Below the pieces are notes generated by a model. It had not been told where the DNA came from. It did not search any database and saw only the letters and a program-made list of their open reading frames with translations. From contig NJPS01000076.1 in assembly GCA_002946415.1 (NCBI GenBank), positions 620,001 through 684,000 on the forward strand: a DNA stretch of 64,000 nucleotides. Reading direction: 5' to 3'. Positions within the stretch are counted from its first letter, which is position 1. Each line of letters starts with the position of its first letter. Source of the stretch: Rutstroemia sp. NJR-2017a BVV2 (Eukaryota; Ascomycota; Leotiomycetes; Helotiales; Rutstroemiaceae). The position numbers and the translations under genes were made by a program. Positions 20,832-32,098 of the stretch are shown one piece after another.

Positions 20832-22370
20832 ATGTTTCACCTACCTCCTCGCGTTCGAAACATTGCGGAGCATGCAGGAACCGTTAAGGCAAATGACCAG
20901 CAGTATAATGTGCTCCGGTTCAATTCAGCGCCTCCAGGCCCAAAACCAACCGAACATCTTTCAGTCCTACGAAATCCTTATCATCGCCTAAACCATTCCG
21001 ATGCATATCTTTCTCCTGGACTTCACAACATCTCGTCCACTTATGTGCGCCTCCTTGAAAACGAAGCAAGAAGTATGGCTGGAGCCGACTACGCATGGGC
21101 TGCGTTTCTCAACTCTAATGCCTCCGCATTCACATTGGGCAATGCACGCAAACGTGACCAGAAAAGGGTATGTAGAGAGATGGTGCGCTCCGAGGTGCGT
21201 GAGTATTTGTTAACATGTCAAAAGCAAGAAAAGGCGATTGCTATGCAGAGGGTGCGAGAAATGAAGAAAGCCGCCGAACGTGGAGATTCGTACAAATATA
21301 CTCCTGACTTTGACGCTTACAGTGATGACTCCTCGGACTCCGACGATGATTATGACGATGGGGATACGTATGATCATCTATATGCTGCCGACCCCCAATC
21401 CTCTGGCACGAATACTCCATCATCCAGTGTTGAACGTTCTCCAGTCATGAAGTCGGGAACAGGATTTTACAATATGTCCGAGTACACCACTTCAAGCCTA
21501 GCTTTGTCGATCGTCGATGGATTCGAGGACTCTTATTCAGATTCTACTAACGATCAAGAGCACGATACTTCAGCACACCCAGATAATTTGAAAGGTGTTG
21601 TTGGTTCGTCAAGCAATTTTACGTACTCATCAGATATAGCATCAAGCTCGACGTTTGCTCCAACGCTAATGCCCTTGATCTATCCGAACTTGCCAATGCC
21701 ACCTCCACACGCTCCACCAGGCTTGAGAATTCCAAGCCTCGTTAGCGATCACGATGAGGGAGGCGATTTGGCGCTTCAGACTCCTCAGTTCGCTCTTGAT
21801 CTCAATGAAAGCCTGGATCGAGCTCTTCACGACTATGAAAACACAACGCTTTCATCAATCGAAGGCGACTCGGTAGTGTCACTTGAGCTTTCACCTTCTG
21901 AGCTTAGGAACGGGACTTGTACCATCGTGGAAAAGGAACCAGGAGAACAGGGCAAGGTAAGCGAGGTTGTTTTTCTCATGTGTCCCGGCCCTCGGGAAGT
22001 TGTAACACAACAAGAAGATATTTCGAATGAAAATCACTCATCAGCATGTCATGGTTCATCACCTAGACGTACAAACTACCGTGCGAGCGAGGAAGATGAA
22101 TATGCAGAGAGATTCGATGATGGTTCTCCTGGAAATGGTGAAGGTGCTCGAGAAAGAAGTGATGAAGGCATCAAAAAGAAGAAGCTAACGACTCCCCACG
22201 CAGTTCTGAACACCAAACCTGGATCACGTAGCCTCCTCGGTCGCATTTTTCATCCACTCCTAAAGTCTCGTGCTTCTCGTCAAACCAGTTCAACGTTCTA
22301 CTCTCACCCCAACACCCAATTCGTCCGCAAGCCTCGACGTAAGCGTGGACATATAAGTGACAGCATATGA
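20832..22370 (+). CDS. Uncharacterised protein with acidic, Ser-rich middle and basic C-terminus
   Basis: 512 aa single exon. The first ATG is at 20832 (MFHLPPRVRNIAEHAG); the frame extends slightly upstream only with a GTG. Residues 1-150 are the only part that looks folded, with a helical basic stretch around VCREMVRSEVREYLLTCQKQEK. An acidic run follows (DDSSDSDDDYDDGD). The rest is Ser/Pro-rich and ends with Arg/Lys clusters (RKPRRKRG), compatible with nuclear localisation. No known domain recognised; codon character fits a real gene. Confidence 0.6.
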   Translation: MFHLPPRVRNIAEHAGTVKANDQQYNVLRFNSAPPGPKPTEHLSVLRNPYHRLNHSDAYLSPGLHNISSTYVRLLENEARSMAGADYAWAAFLNSNASAFTLGNARKRDQKRVCREMVRSEVREYLLTCQKQEKAIAMQRVREMKKAAERGDSYKYTPDFDAYSDDSSDSDDDYDDGDTYDHLYAADPQSSGTNTPSSSVERSPVMKSGTGFYNMSEYTTSSLALSIVDGFEDSYSDSTNDQEHDTSAHPDNLKGVVGSSSNFTYSSDIASSSTFAPTLMPLIYPNLPMPPPHAPPGLRIPSLVSDHDEGGDLALQTPQFALDLNESLDRALHDYENTTLSSIEGDSVVSLELSPSELRNGTCTIVEKEPGEQGKVSEVVFLMCPGPREVVTQQEDISNENHSSACHGSSPRRTNYRASEEDEYAERFDDGSPGNGEGARERSDEGIKKKKLTTPHAVLNTKPGSRSLLGRIFHPLLKSRASRQTSSTFYSHPNTQFVRKPRRKRGHISDSI

Positions 22371-23346
22371 ACTGTTGCTCGGGGCATTTTAGTTTCGGGG
22401 ATATTTTGGTTTTATTCCGCGATCTGGCAACATAGTTATAATAGGGCAACGGATATGGTTTATTGGATTGGGTTGGGCAAACACTGAGGAACATGGAAAT
22501 GAGCTGAACCTTCTGGTTACGATACGACTTCACTATACAACAAAATATATACGATACAACCAACAGGCAACTACTATGAATTCCACGCTATAACATAGAC
22601 GCTAATATATTACGACAACACAACCACAACTACAAACTGAGAGGGAGAGAAGGAACTTATACTGTCGCCTACATTTACTCCCTATATATTCGTGCCATGC
22701 GGATCTTGGAAACCCGGGACAGTGGGCTTTGGATCCGACTGCAAATCTGATGGGTGGCTGACATTGGGTTTCGGAGAGGTGGTTTGGGAAGAATGCATCA
22801 AGATGATGATTTTATAACTTGGTCATTGGAAAGACCTCGATATCTTAATGTTTTTGAATACAAGAAGGGAACCGTCACGTCCAAACAGGCCACTGCAGGT
22901 CGAGTCTCGAATGTCGGATACATGGTAGATACGACAAATACTGTGGTGGAAATAAGAATAAACAAAAAGATATTTCTGCACCTCTCGAAGAAAGTGAACG
23001 AAGAATTGGTGAACATGGATGTCTGTTTTACTGAAAGTGTTGTATCTTACCGACCATATGCAAGAGCAAAATGCATCACACCAATTATCACTACCATGAA
23101 TTCTCTTACCAGAATTTGAGTGACAAAACATGAAGGTTTCTAACTGTACTTGACATATCTTCATATAAACAATCATAACTATGGCTAAATGTGTACGCCG
23201 CGCGACCTACTGGCACCTTATCCACCGCACACTTGTATACACAATACATATCCCCTTCTCCATAGATCTGACCGTTACGCAATCAAGAATCTACAGCCCT
23301 AAAGAAAACATTATGCATTTCTTCCTTCTCCACACACTCTTCCCTC
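22371..23346. other. Intergenic between convergent genes
   Basis: No gene supported. A 121-residue plus-strand frame starting at 22754 has no domain and overlaps opposite-strand frames of equal quality. Contains the 3' regions of the genes on both sides. Confidence 0.4.
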
Positions 23347-26300
23347 TCATCCCCTCCTCCTCTTCTTCCACCCCTCCACACCCCACACCTTCTCCAACGC
23401 CTCCACCACCGGTCTCTTTCTCTTTCCTCCTCTCCCCTCCCTCATTACACCTCCTCCCCTTCCCATCCCTCCCCTCCCCAAATACCCATACCCCCCAAAC
23501 CCCTTCCCAACACCCCCCCACACCACCATCCTATTCTTAGCTACCATCTTCGCCAATAATCTACTCTTCTGCCCTCTCCTCCACTCAATAACTGCTTTTT
23601 GCCCTGCGGTTAGGGGAGCGGGCAGCCTGTGGGAAGCGGAGTCGCTGCTGTAGGGGGAGACGAGGTTTTGTCGGTTTTGGGGGTTGGTGGTGCGTTTGCT
23701 GGGTTTAGGAACGGGCTTGCTTGGTTTAGGAACAGGTTCTTTGGGAGGAGGGTTATTGAGGGAAGGTTTTTTCGGAGGCGGTCGTATAGGAGTTGCGCTT
23801 TTGGGACGCGGTTCGTCGTCGGATGCATAAGAGGAACTGCTATCTGCTGGAAAAGCAGTACCTGTTATAGGTAATCTAGGGGCTCGCATATTAGGAGGGG
23901 GATTATTTGAGGATCGTGTTGGCGGGTTGGCGGTTGGCTGTGTTGGAGCTGGTCTTGTAGGAGCTGCGCTTTTAGGACGAGGTTCGTCGAATAATGAGTT
24001 ATAAGAGGAGGACCTGCTGGATGTTGGAAATGCCGTATCTGTTGTGGGCAAATTAGTGGCTCGCATATTGGGAGGCTGGGTCTTTGGAGATCGGGTTGGT
24101 GGCTTGAAGGCTGGCTGTTTCGGAGGTGTTTTCTTCGATGCCGGTGGCCCTTGAAGTGGAATTTTAGAAACGGGTATGGTGGTTCGTGGTTCTATTAAAG
24201 AGGGTTGGGTAAGTGCAGGGTTGGCGGGTGGTTGCATTTCACGTGGCGATATTCGTGGAGCTGGTTGTTGGGGAAATGAAGTATCCCGTAAGTGCCTCCG
24301 GGAAGATGACATTGTGGTAGCCATCTCTCTAGCAGCTAACAAGGAGTCTCTCGCCATGCGTGCCAATTCACTGCGTCCTGTCCTCGCCGCTACATCACTC
24401 GCCAATTCACTACCCCTACCCATTGCACCACCCACCACCCCACTCGGCGCTGCAGGATTCCTCACCACATCCGGAACTCTGACCCCCCTCTTCCTCTGCA
24501 TCCCCTCCCAATGCTGGACTCCATTAATCTTCGACACCAAATGCAAATACAAATACATTCCCGGCCTCCCCAGCAGCGTCATCCTCGCCCTTCCCGTCGG
24601 ATACCCATGCGCGGCTGCTCCAGCCGGAACCCATACCAATGACAACTCTCCTCCAGTAAGACTCTGAATAGCATAGTTCACTTCATCCTGATCATGATTC
24701 TCATAGCTCGGATGGAGCGCGTTGATGGTAGGTGGGGGAACACAGTCGAGGTATTGGGTTAGGAAGTCAGAGGGTGTCAGTCCGTCGGTGAAGTCCTCGT
24801 TAGGGTATTGTGCTCGGAGAGATAGCACAACGGCGTTAGCTGCACACACATAATTACGGTCACCGGCGGACATGCTGGTGTGTAGGCGGTGCCAGTCGTT
24901 GGGGTTATAGTTGGGGAGGATATAGTGATTATATGCGTCTCGCACAAGAGGTTCTGTACTCAGCAGGCTTGGGGGTGGAAGATTGGGTATGCGGTATTGA
25001 AGTGTAGCAACACGTTCAGCTGCATGATGTGCTGCGCGTTCAAGATCCCTGCGCGTCATGTTGGGTGGGTTGTCTGCTAATCCTGATTCATAAAGTCCCC
25101 ATCCCCTTGCAACTTCTTCGTCGGTTTGTGCTTGTCTACCACCTTGTCCATGAAGCTGGCGCGCAGTTCCATCGCTTCTATCATTGATTGCCTCGGGACT
25201 TCTCTCCTGCAGAGAAAGTGCGATTGCTTTTTTTAATTTTTCTGGCGTATCCATATCGTCAGGATCCGTTGGTGCCTCCGCGCCATCTGAAGTATCTGAA
25301 GTGAGCAAGGATTCGAGTTCTGCGCCAAGCTTCGCCACTTGCTTTAATTTCATAGTCATATCCGCTCTGTCTAGTTCTTCTGCTCTCTCCTGACTTTGTC
25401 TCTTCTGCTTTGCTGATTTACTCTCATTTTCTGGTGGAGGCACTTCCGGTCGGATTTTCTTTGGCGTTGGCTCGTCGGGGAGTGGTTCGGTCGAAGGTCT
25501 TTTCTCACCAGAGCTTCTTCTTCCACCCGAATCTCCTCTCGAACCGTTGTTTCCCCCCGAGCTGCTGCCTGCAATCTGCTCTAAGATAGTATCCAAGCGA
25601 CTATTGTAGCGATACTTAGTTGATCTATAGGTAGATGGTGGGGGTAACGATGATCTTGATCCATACCTGGAAGAAGGCTGCCCCGTCCGACCAATACCTG
25701 TGTCAGTCACCCCCAGGGACCTGCTTGCTGAACCAGTGTCTCGTTCTTTCAGTGGATTGGGAACATTGGCATGATCTAGTGCTCTGAAGATGCGATCCCA
25801 CTGTCTTGTTCTAGGGACCACATCTGATGCTGATCGGAGGGCTGATGGCTCTTCGGATTCTGAGGCGAGCTCCTCCGTCAGCGGATCTTGGGAGATCAAC
25901 GATTGCTGGGTGGTTGCTTTGAATGGCATTTGTTTTGATTTTGACCGAGTGATTCGTCCAGTTTGTGATGCTGATGATATGACGGGCCCTGGAGCGATGG
26001 GCTGTGTTGAAACTGTAGCCTGGGCCGAGAGAGGTGCGCCAGAAGAAGAGTGGCCAGAAGAAGAGTGTTCAGAAGAATCATCAGGATGAGACTCGTCAGA
26101 ATGAGAATCATCATCATTTTGAGAGCCGTTCCCAGGAGACTCTTCACCGGTAGAATCATCACCAGAAGACGACTCGGTCGAAGGTGACGGATATCTATAT
26201 CCACCTCTTCTCCTTGGCGGCTCCATTCCCGGAACCTGTCTCGGCAGAACAACCTCCGTATCACTCCTCTCATCTACATCACCCCTCACACTACCCATAT

Positions 26301-27675
26301 ACCGCGCGATCTTCCGCTCCCAATACATTACCGTCTCCTCATCCAACTGCATAGCATGCAGCAAGAAATGTATACTAGCAGGTTTGAGATGTGTGCCGTA
26401 CCTTTCGAAATCATCAAGCTGTGGTTCCCACTCCATGATTCTTGCGTCCGGAGTACGAACATAGTATTCTGCTAACTTCACCAGATTGACGCAGAAGTCG
26501 ATCCAGTGAGAAATTTCGTCGATGTTCAATGAGCCTCGAGCTTGTCGGAATTCTATGGTTCGCGGTCTTTGATATTCGTCTCGCTCCTTGACGGCCAGAG
26601 ACCTCATATTTACGGGTCGCAGCCTACTTAAGGACGGGAAGTTAAGGAAAGCTGCTATTTCCTCTTCAGTATTTAACTGCTCGAGTTCTTGGCGAATCTC
26701 CTGGACCGTTGCTTGCTGTTTTAGTGTATACGTAGTCGTGCTGATATTTTTCTTACGACTTATATTTTCTGTATCATTGCTGTCTCTGATCCTGAAATTG
26801 GACCCCAAGAAGATTCTAAGACGATTGCTTTCCAAATTTCCCTTTGCAGCTCGATGAGATGGATGGCGACATGGGGGATGCAGTCTTGAAAGTTCGTCCT
26901 CGTATATCAAGAGTATTGCGGCCAGTTCTCTTAACACATCGATATTTGGAGCTTCTACATGAACATGAAGAGCACATTGATTCGTTATAAAAGCGTTGGA
27001 AAGCTCTTCTTCCGTGCCCTTGATTGCTTCGGCCACTTGTTCGATTTCCTGCTTGTCCTCGAGGCTGTCGCTTAAGAACACGGGGGATATAACCTCCATG
27101 CCGAAAGAGTCCCAACGATTTGCAACACTCCTGGACAGATGGGGCAGCCATTTTGGGAGATTCGCAGATCCTTGACCACAAACAGTCCAGTCGTTTGATA
27201 TTATCCAACGATCATATGCGCCCTCAACTTTATCGGCTGGTTTTTGCGGCCCTCGAACATAAAAGTCAATGCTTGGAGCTTTCTCCCGCATTTTTGCCGC
27301 AACGATAATATGCGGCTCCAACTTATATCTTCTAGCGTTGACCAACTCTCCATGTTCGTTGTGTGTACGATCATTTTTCTCAACTATACCCCAGCTGTTG
27401 TAGAAATGGTTCGGTAACCTATCCAGATGAGCAGCGCTCCATTCTCTACGTCGACGAACACTTAAAGGAAGATCCTTTGCGATGCCATGACGAGGGCCGT
27501 GATTTGGGTCTTCGAGATCGATCTCTTGCTCGTTAAATGCTAATACGAACTCTAACTCGATTCCATATCGAATACTGCCAGGGCCCAGGTTGGGTATGAT
27601 CAATGGTGCTTCTGTCGCTTCTGCTACCGCTTCCTCTAACCTGAAGAAGGGCCAAGATAACCAGCCCCATACCAT
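23347..27675 (-). CDS. Amidoligase / ubiquitin-interacting motif / OTU-papain-like cysteine peptidase fusion
   Basis: 1442 aa from the ATG at 27675 (MVWGWLSWPFF); upstream in-frame ATGs at 27762 and 27804 are possible. Residues about 35-412 match the Amidoligase_2 family (COOH-NH2 ligase fold): RYGIELEFVLAF, WTVCG, GMEVISPVFL, CALHVHVEAP, IYEDELSRLHPPCR and TIEFRQARGSLN. A long Ser/Asp-rich, disordered linker follows. Residues 814-827 read LKKAIALSLQERSP, a textbook ubiquitin-interacting motif. Residues about 935-1065 carry RNYVCAANAVVLSL (Cys944) and GVQHWEGM (His1055), the Cys/His arrangement of OTU or papain-like peptidases. The tail is Pro-rich with basic KRKR and KKRRR patches. Amidoligases form amide bonds using ATP. 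A role in attaching or removing a ubiquitin-linked tag is inference from the domain mix. Confidence 0.8.
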   Translation of the reverse strand: MVWGWLSWPFFRLEEAVAEATEAPLIIPNLGPGSIRYGIELEFVLAFNEQEIDLEDPNHGPRHGIAKDLPLSVRRRREWSAAHLDRLPNHFYNSWGIVEKNDRTHNEHGELVNARRYKLEPHIIVAAKMREKAPSIDFYVRGPQKPADKVEGAYDRWIISNDWTVCGQGSANLPKWLPHLSRSVANRWDSFGMEVISPVFLSDSLEDKQEIEQVAEAIKGTEEELSNAFITNQCALHVHVEAPNIDVLRELAAILLIYEDELSRLHPPCRHPSHRAAKGNLESNRLRIFLGSNFRIRDSNDTENISRKKNISTTTYTLKQQATVQEIRQELEQLNTEEEIAAFLNFPSLSRLRPVNMRSLAVKERDEYQRPRTIEFRQARGSLNIDEISHWIDFCVNLVKLAEYYVRTPDARIMEWEPQLDDFERYGTHLKPASIHFLLHAMQLDEETVMYWERKIARYMGSVRGDVDERSDTEVVLPRQVPGMEPPRRRGGYRYPSPSTESSSGDDSTGEESPGNGSQNDDDSHSDESHPDDSSEHSSSGHSSSGAPLSAQATVSTQPIAPGPVISSASQTGRITRSKSKQMPFKATTQQSLISQDPLTEELASESEEPSALRSASDVVPRTRQWDRIFRALDHANVPNPLKERDTGSASRSLGVTDTGIGRTGQPSSRYGSRSSLPPPSTYRSTKYRYNSRLDTILEQIAGSSSGGNNGSRGDSGGRRSSGEKRPSTEPLPDEPTPKKIRPEVPPPENESKSAKQKRQSQERAEELDRADMTMKLKQVAKLGAELESLLTSDTSDGAEAPTDPDDMDTPEKLKKAIALSLQERSPEAINDRSDGTARQLHGQGGRQAQTDEEVARGWGLYESGLADNPPNMTRRDLERAAHHAAERVATLQYRIPNLPPPSLLSTEPLVRDAYNHYILPNYNPNDWHRLHTSMSAGDRNYVCAANAVVLSLRAQYPNEDFTDGLTPSDFLTQYLDCVPPPTINALHPSYENHDQDEVNYAIQSLTGGELSLVWVPAGAAAHGYPTGRARMTLLGRPGMYLYLHLVSKINGVQHWEGMQRKRGVRVPDVVRNPAAPSGVVGGAMGRGSELASDVAARTGRSELARMARDSLLAAREMATTMSSSRRHLRDTSFPQQPAPRISPREMQPPANPALTQPSLIEPRTTIPVSKIPLQGPPASKKTPPKQPAFKPPTRSPKTQPPNMRATNLPTTDTAFPTSSRSSSYNSLFDEPRPKSAAPTRPAPTQPTANPPTRSSNNPPPNMRAPRLPITGTAFPADSSSSYASDDEPRPKSATPIRPPPKKPSLNNPPPKEPVPKPSKPVPKPSKRTTNPQNRQNLVSPYSSDSASHRLPAPLTAGQKAVIEWRRGQKSRLLAKMVAKNRMVVWGGVGKGFGGYGYLGRGGMGRGGGVMREGRGGKRKRPVVEALEKVWGVEGWKKRRRG

Positions 27676-28797
27676 GTTGTGTTCTGTGTTGGTCGGTTGA
27701 TTCAAGACGTACAATTGTAATATTTGCTTGAGGGGTTCAAAATATAATTTATCGCGGTACATCGCTGGAGTGCGATAATACCTTCTTTGATGCCTACAAG
27801 TCATGGAGCCGGAAGCGGATCAGAACAAAGATGGCACATGAGCTCGAAAGCAATTAGAAATTTCGACAAGAAATTTAATTCAAGAATTAATTTCTTTGTC
27901 CAAGTATCCAAGACTCCATAACTAATTTATTTCCGTAATACCGGATAATACTTACATCGAGACCGAAAGAAGATAGAAAGCATAACCAGCAACTACAACT
28001 TGGCTTGATAAACGAGAAAGTCTGCTCTAGAAAAGGGGCTTAGTTGACTTCTCATAAACAGGGGAAATGAACTCTATTCTATAAAGTTGTCAGTTGTTTG
28101 CTTTTCATGAATAATGTACAGAAGGGGAGAGAATAGTATAACATGTGTAAAGGATGAAAAGTATACAATTATCTGGTCTTGCACGAACTCACCTTGTAAA
28201 ATTGAGGCTATTCTTGCCTTTTCATGCCCAGAGGTAAGCAGCTAATTTCCAGCCCAGTGCTAGCACGACGCATTCAAGTAGCAGCAAAGCCATGGAGCAA
28301 TGGAGGATTATCTGGATCTGGCCTCGTTGAGAAATATTCAAGCCGGGAGACGGAAGTCTTTGGAGAAATCGAGTAAGAACACTTTGCTATACTCATTCTT
28401 CTTCGGCACCGAATTGTTGTACACAAACAAGTGATGCGTTCGTTTTTCACTAACCGTTTCTTTCGGCGAGATTGGTCTCTGGTAAAATATATCCTCTGCA
28501 GAAATACTAGATGGTTCATAGAGAAAGTCGCCAGTGGAACACCGCTATTCATATCCGATATAAATGACAGTGAATTTAAAGCACAAGACTCCTTGCTGTT
28601 TTCCAATCTCTGAGTAAAGAAATGTAGCAACTGATCATCACCACTAGGTTAGGATCATTTGAGGCATATAATGCGCAAATAATATCAACCAAAGCTCTTC
28701 CTCATATGCTAGAAAATTCATCAAAATGATATTAACCCGAAATAGCTTCAAACAAGTGGTATTTTGACATCTAAGGAAAACAGACACATAAACCTCC
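27676..28797. other. Intergenic upstream of the amidoligase gene
   Basis: Contains the amidoligase 5' leader and promoter (minus strand), possibly with additional in-frame codons up to 27804, and the 3' region of the thioredoxin-fold gene. No further gene seen. Confidence 0.45.
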
Positions 28798-29731
28798 CTA
28801 CTCCTCACTCTCCTCCTCGCTATCTTCTTCACTATCCTCCTCGCTACTATCATCCTCTTCCTCAACCGGCGCCGCCTTCGCAGCACCCCCATCCTTCGAC
28901 TTCCAAGCAGTCGACGTAGGCGACTGCAGCGACTCCAACTTCCTCATCGTTTCCTCCTTCGTATCAAGCTTCAACTGCGTAGCAGGCCTCGCGCTCCAAG
29001 TCGACGTCCCCGGGTCCTGCAGTAGAGTAATCGTCTCGAAATCGTGCTTCTCATCCGCAGGTTTTGTCTTCGTCTGCAAAGGCTGACTACTCGCTTTCGG
29101 CTCTGGTTTCGCCGCTACGACAGGAGTCTTCGTTGCTACCTTCTTATTGTCCTTCGCCTTTTGCGCAGCAGCCTGACTCACCTGGCGCATCGCCAGCGTG
29201 ATCGTGGTTTCGGCCGCTCCCGCAGGGGGGTTGGATTCGACTGGCTTCTTCGTCACAGCAGGAGGTGCTGCGGGCGCGACTGCGGGTTTCTTGTTCTCGT
29301 TGTTTGCGACGGGGGGTTTTGCTTTGATGGCGGGGTTTGCGCCGGGACCGGATACAGCTACGATTTTAACGTGCTGTTTGAGTTCGCCGTATTCGTTCCA
29401 GTCTTCTACCTCTACAAGATCCTACTGCTTGTTAGCTAGTTGTGCACAATGGCAAATGCTTCAAACGTACTCCGATGACGAGACCCATCTGTACCAAGCC
29501 AGGGATCTTTCGAGGGCGTCCAGATTCATCTTTGCCGGCTCTTCTGCCCCATAACATGCGGGCTTTCTCGTCGGTTGCGATATCGAGGGCTTTGAAAGGG
29601 ATGCGGTTGGCTTTCAAGATGGTCTCTAACCTCGAAGTAGCGGTAACGATGTGTGAGGAGCCAGAAGTCAAGGAGGTGTAGAGATATAGGGCAGGGTCCG
29701 TGGAATAGGAGCCGGTGGAAGAGGAAGCCAT
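28798..29731 (-). CDS. SH3BGR-like/thioredoxin-fold protein with acidic C-terminus
   Basis: Two exons, complement(28798..29421, 29471..29731), 294 aa. Exon 1 starts MASSSTGSY and shows a thioredoxin-like fold: YLYTSLTSGS, a helix LETILKANRIPF, ALDIATDEKARMLWGRRAG and the cis-Pro strand RKIPGLVQMGLVIG. Exon 2 continues DLVEVEDWNEYGELKQHV. This resembles SH3-domain-binding glutamic-rich-like proteins, which lack the redox CxxC; none is seen here. After residue 120 it becomes Ala/Lys/Pro-rich and disordered and ends in alternating acidic and serine residues. The 49 bp intron is GT-AG with a CTAAC branch site. It is divergent from the HACL gene. Molecular function is not known. Confidence 0.85.
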
Positions 29732-30112
29732 ATTCGTAGTATTTGGGATGTTAAAGTTGTGAGTGTGTTGTTATCGTGTCGCGGAGTGAAGAAAGGGGAA
29801 AGTCGCAGAGTAAATAGTAATTGTAAAGCAGTAAGGTGAATGTGTGCTCGATGTTTCACTATCGAAAGTTTCAAATCTGAATATAATTAATCACCGACAG
29901 GCAAGCCAGGCTATGCGCTGGGGGCAGAGGCGCTGAATCTCGAGACGAATAGTGTTGTGAGACGTGTTCAGGGACCGTGAGCATTTTGTTTCAGGCTCAA
30001 GAAGCTTAAGGTATGTAAGGTTACAATCCGTCGCCGTTAACCTTATCGCTTATCGGGTGTGTCCCCAAAATAAAAACACTATAAAGATGAGGTCACATCT
30101 CTTTGCCAAGCC
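29732..30112. promoter_or_regulatory. Divergent promoter region, SH3BGR-like / HACL
   Basis: 381 bp between two divergent start codons, so probably a bidirectional promoter. A TATAAA-like stretch (CACTATAAAG) sits about 35 bp before the HACL start. No other motif recognised. Confidence 0.45.
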
Positions 30113-32098
30113 ATGGCAGCGAAGCTTCAATCAACAACAATGCCATCGCCGACTGGAGCTCAATTGATAGCTAAAGCTCTGCATGAGCTGGGAGTTCAGG
30201 TGATATTTGGTTTGGTTGGCATACCCGTGGTGCAAATCGCTGAAGAAGCAATTGCACTTGGCATTCGATTCATCGCCTTTCGAAACGAGCAGGCTGCGAG
30301 CTATGCAGCAACGGCGTATGGATACTTGACAGGACGACCGGGAGTATGTCTTGTAGTTGGGGGACCTGGGGTTCTTCATGCCATGGCAGGTGTTGGAAAT
30401 TCATCTGCCAATGCTTTTCCAATGCTCTTGCTCGCAGGCTCGAGTGAGACGCATCTTGTTACAAAGGGAGCTTTCCAAGAACTCGATGCTATATCACTTC
30501 TAGCTCCACACACAAAGATAGCTATACGGTCGACTTTGGATTCCGTTGCACCTTCTATTACAAATGCATATAGAACCTCATGGTATGGCAGACCTGGGAC
30601 GGCCTTTGTTGATCTGCCGGCAGACGTCATACAAGGAGAAGGGGAATATACACCCACACAAATAGTGCCAACTGCTCCCAAGCCCGCAGCAGATCCAGAG
30701 CGAATTAAGACCGTCACACAACTACTCAAATCCGCAAAAGCACCCCTGATTATTCTCGGCAAAGGAGCAGCCTACGCTCAAGCAGAGTCCCTCATCCGCC
30801 AATTAATCGACCAAACCCAAATCCCCTTCCTACCCACCCCCATGGGCAAAGGCATACTTCCCGACTCCCACCCTCTCAACACCTCCACCGCGCGCTCTGC
30901 CGCCCTCCTCGGTGCCGACGTAATCCTAATTCTCGGTGCCCGCCTAAACTGGATCCTCCACTACGGCGAAGCTCCCAAATACAACCCCTCCGTAAAAATC
31001 ATCCAAGTCGACATCTCCGCCGACGAACTCGGCAAAAACAACGGCGACGCCTCCCTCGGCATCGTCGGCGACATCAACATCGTGACATCTCAACTCCTCA
31101 CCTCTCTCCAAAACTGGCGCTACAACACCTCATCCTCGCCTTATATCCAAACCCTCCATTCCAGCACGCACAAAAACGAAGCCAAAGCCGCCTCAGCCGC
31201 GCAAAACGCCAAAATCCCCATGACCTACCAACACACCTTCTCCATCATCAAAGAAACCATCCACGCGCTCTCACCCCCCGAAGACGGCCGCGTCGTCTAC
31301 GTCTCCGAAGGCGCCAACACAATGGACATCTCCCGCAGCGCCTTCCCCGTCTCGCACCCGCGTCTCCGTCTCGACGCCGGCACGCACGCAACCATGGGCG
31401 TCGGTCTCGGGTACGCCATCGCCGCCCACTGCGCCTACAACCTCCCTTCCCCAGAAACCTCCTCGGGACCTTCTCCCCTCCCTAAAAAAATCATCTGCCT
31501 AGAAGGCGACTCCGCGCTCGGGTTCTCGCTCGCGGAAATCGAGACCATGGCGCGGTATAAAATGGACATATTGATCTTCGTGCTCAATAACGGAGGCGTG
31601 TATCATGGGGACAGCGACAGCGCGGATACGTGGCGGGAGTTACAGGGGAAGAGCAAGGACGGGAGCGCAAAAGGTGGATTGAGGAGCACGAGTCTGGGAT
31701 GGGAAGTCGCGTATGAGAAGGTGGCGGAGATGTGTGGGGGGCGGGGGTACTTTGTGCGGACGCCGGAGGAGTTGAGGAGGGCGACGAGGGAGGGGTTCCT
31801 GGCGACGGGGGAGGGCCCGACGGTTGTGAATGTGGTTATTGAGGCGGGGGAGGGGAAGGCTTTGGTACGTTTTGATCTCTTCTTTTTCTCTCTTTCTCTC
31901 TCTTCAATTTCGACTCTCTTTTCCCTTGTCCGAACCAATATATTTCCGTGTAGAGTTTCCGATTTTGGGGTTAAAGCACCTGACTAACCCCCCCTTTTTC
32001 TCTCCCGCCAACAGGAATTCGCGTGGCAGCAATCACATTCGAAGAAGAAAGACGCAAACGCGAATGAGAATACGAAGAAAGATGTTGCGAAGCTGTGA
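30113..32098 (+). CDS. Peroxisomal 2-hydroxyacyl-CoA lyase (ThDP-dependent)
   Basis: Two exons, join(30113..31864, 32015..32098), 611 aa. Start ATG 30113 lies in AGCCATGGC; a second ATG at 30140 is possible. The protein is a ThDP enzyme of the HACL/oxalyl-CoA decarboxylase type: catalytic Glu59 in FRNEQAASYAATAYG, the central FAD/ADP-type domain, and the ThDP-Mg motif GDS (465-467) to NN (492-493). The 150 bp intron is GT-AG with a TGACTAAC branch site. The spliced C-terminus ends KKDVAKL, with the peroxisomal targeting signal AKL. The enzyme cleaves 2-hydroxyacyl-CoA (alpha-oxidation) to formyl-CoA and a shortened aldehyde. Without splicing the frame ends in APD at 31987 and lacks the signal. 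Confidence 0.93.

Noticed and set aside
22754..23119. 121-residue plus-strand frame
   Set aside because: Overlaps opposite frames of similar quality and has no domain or plausible leader.
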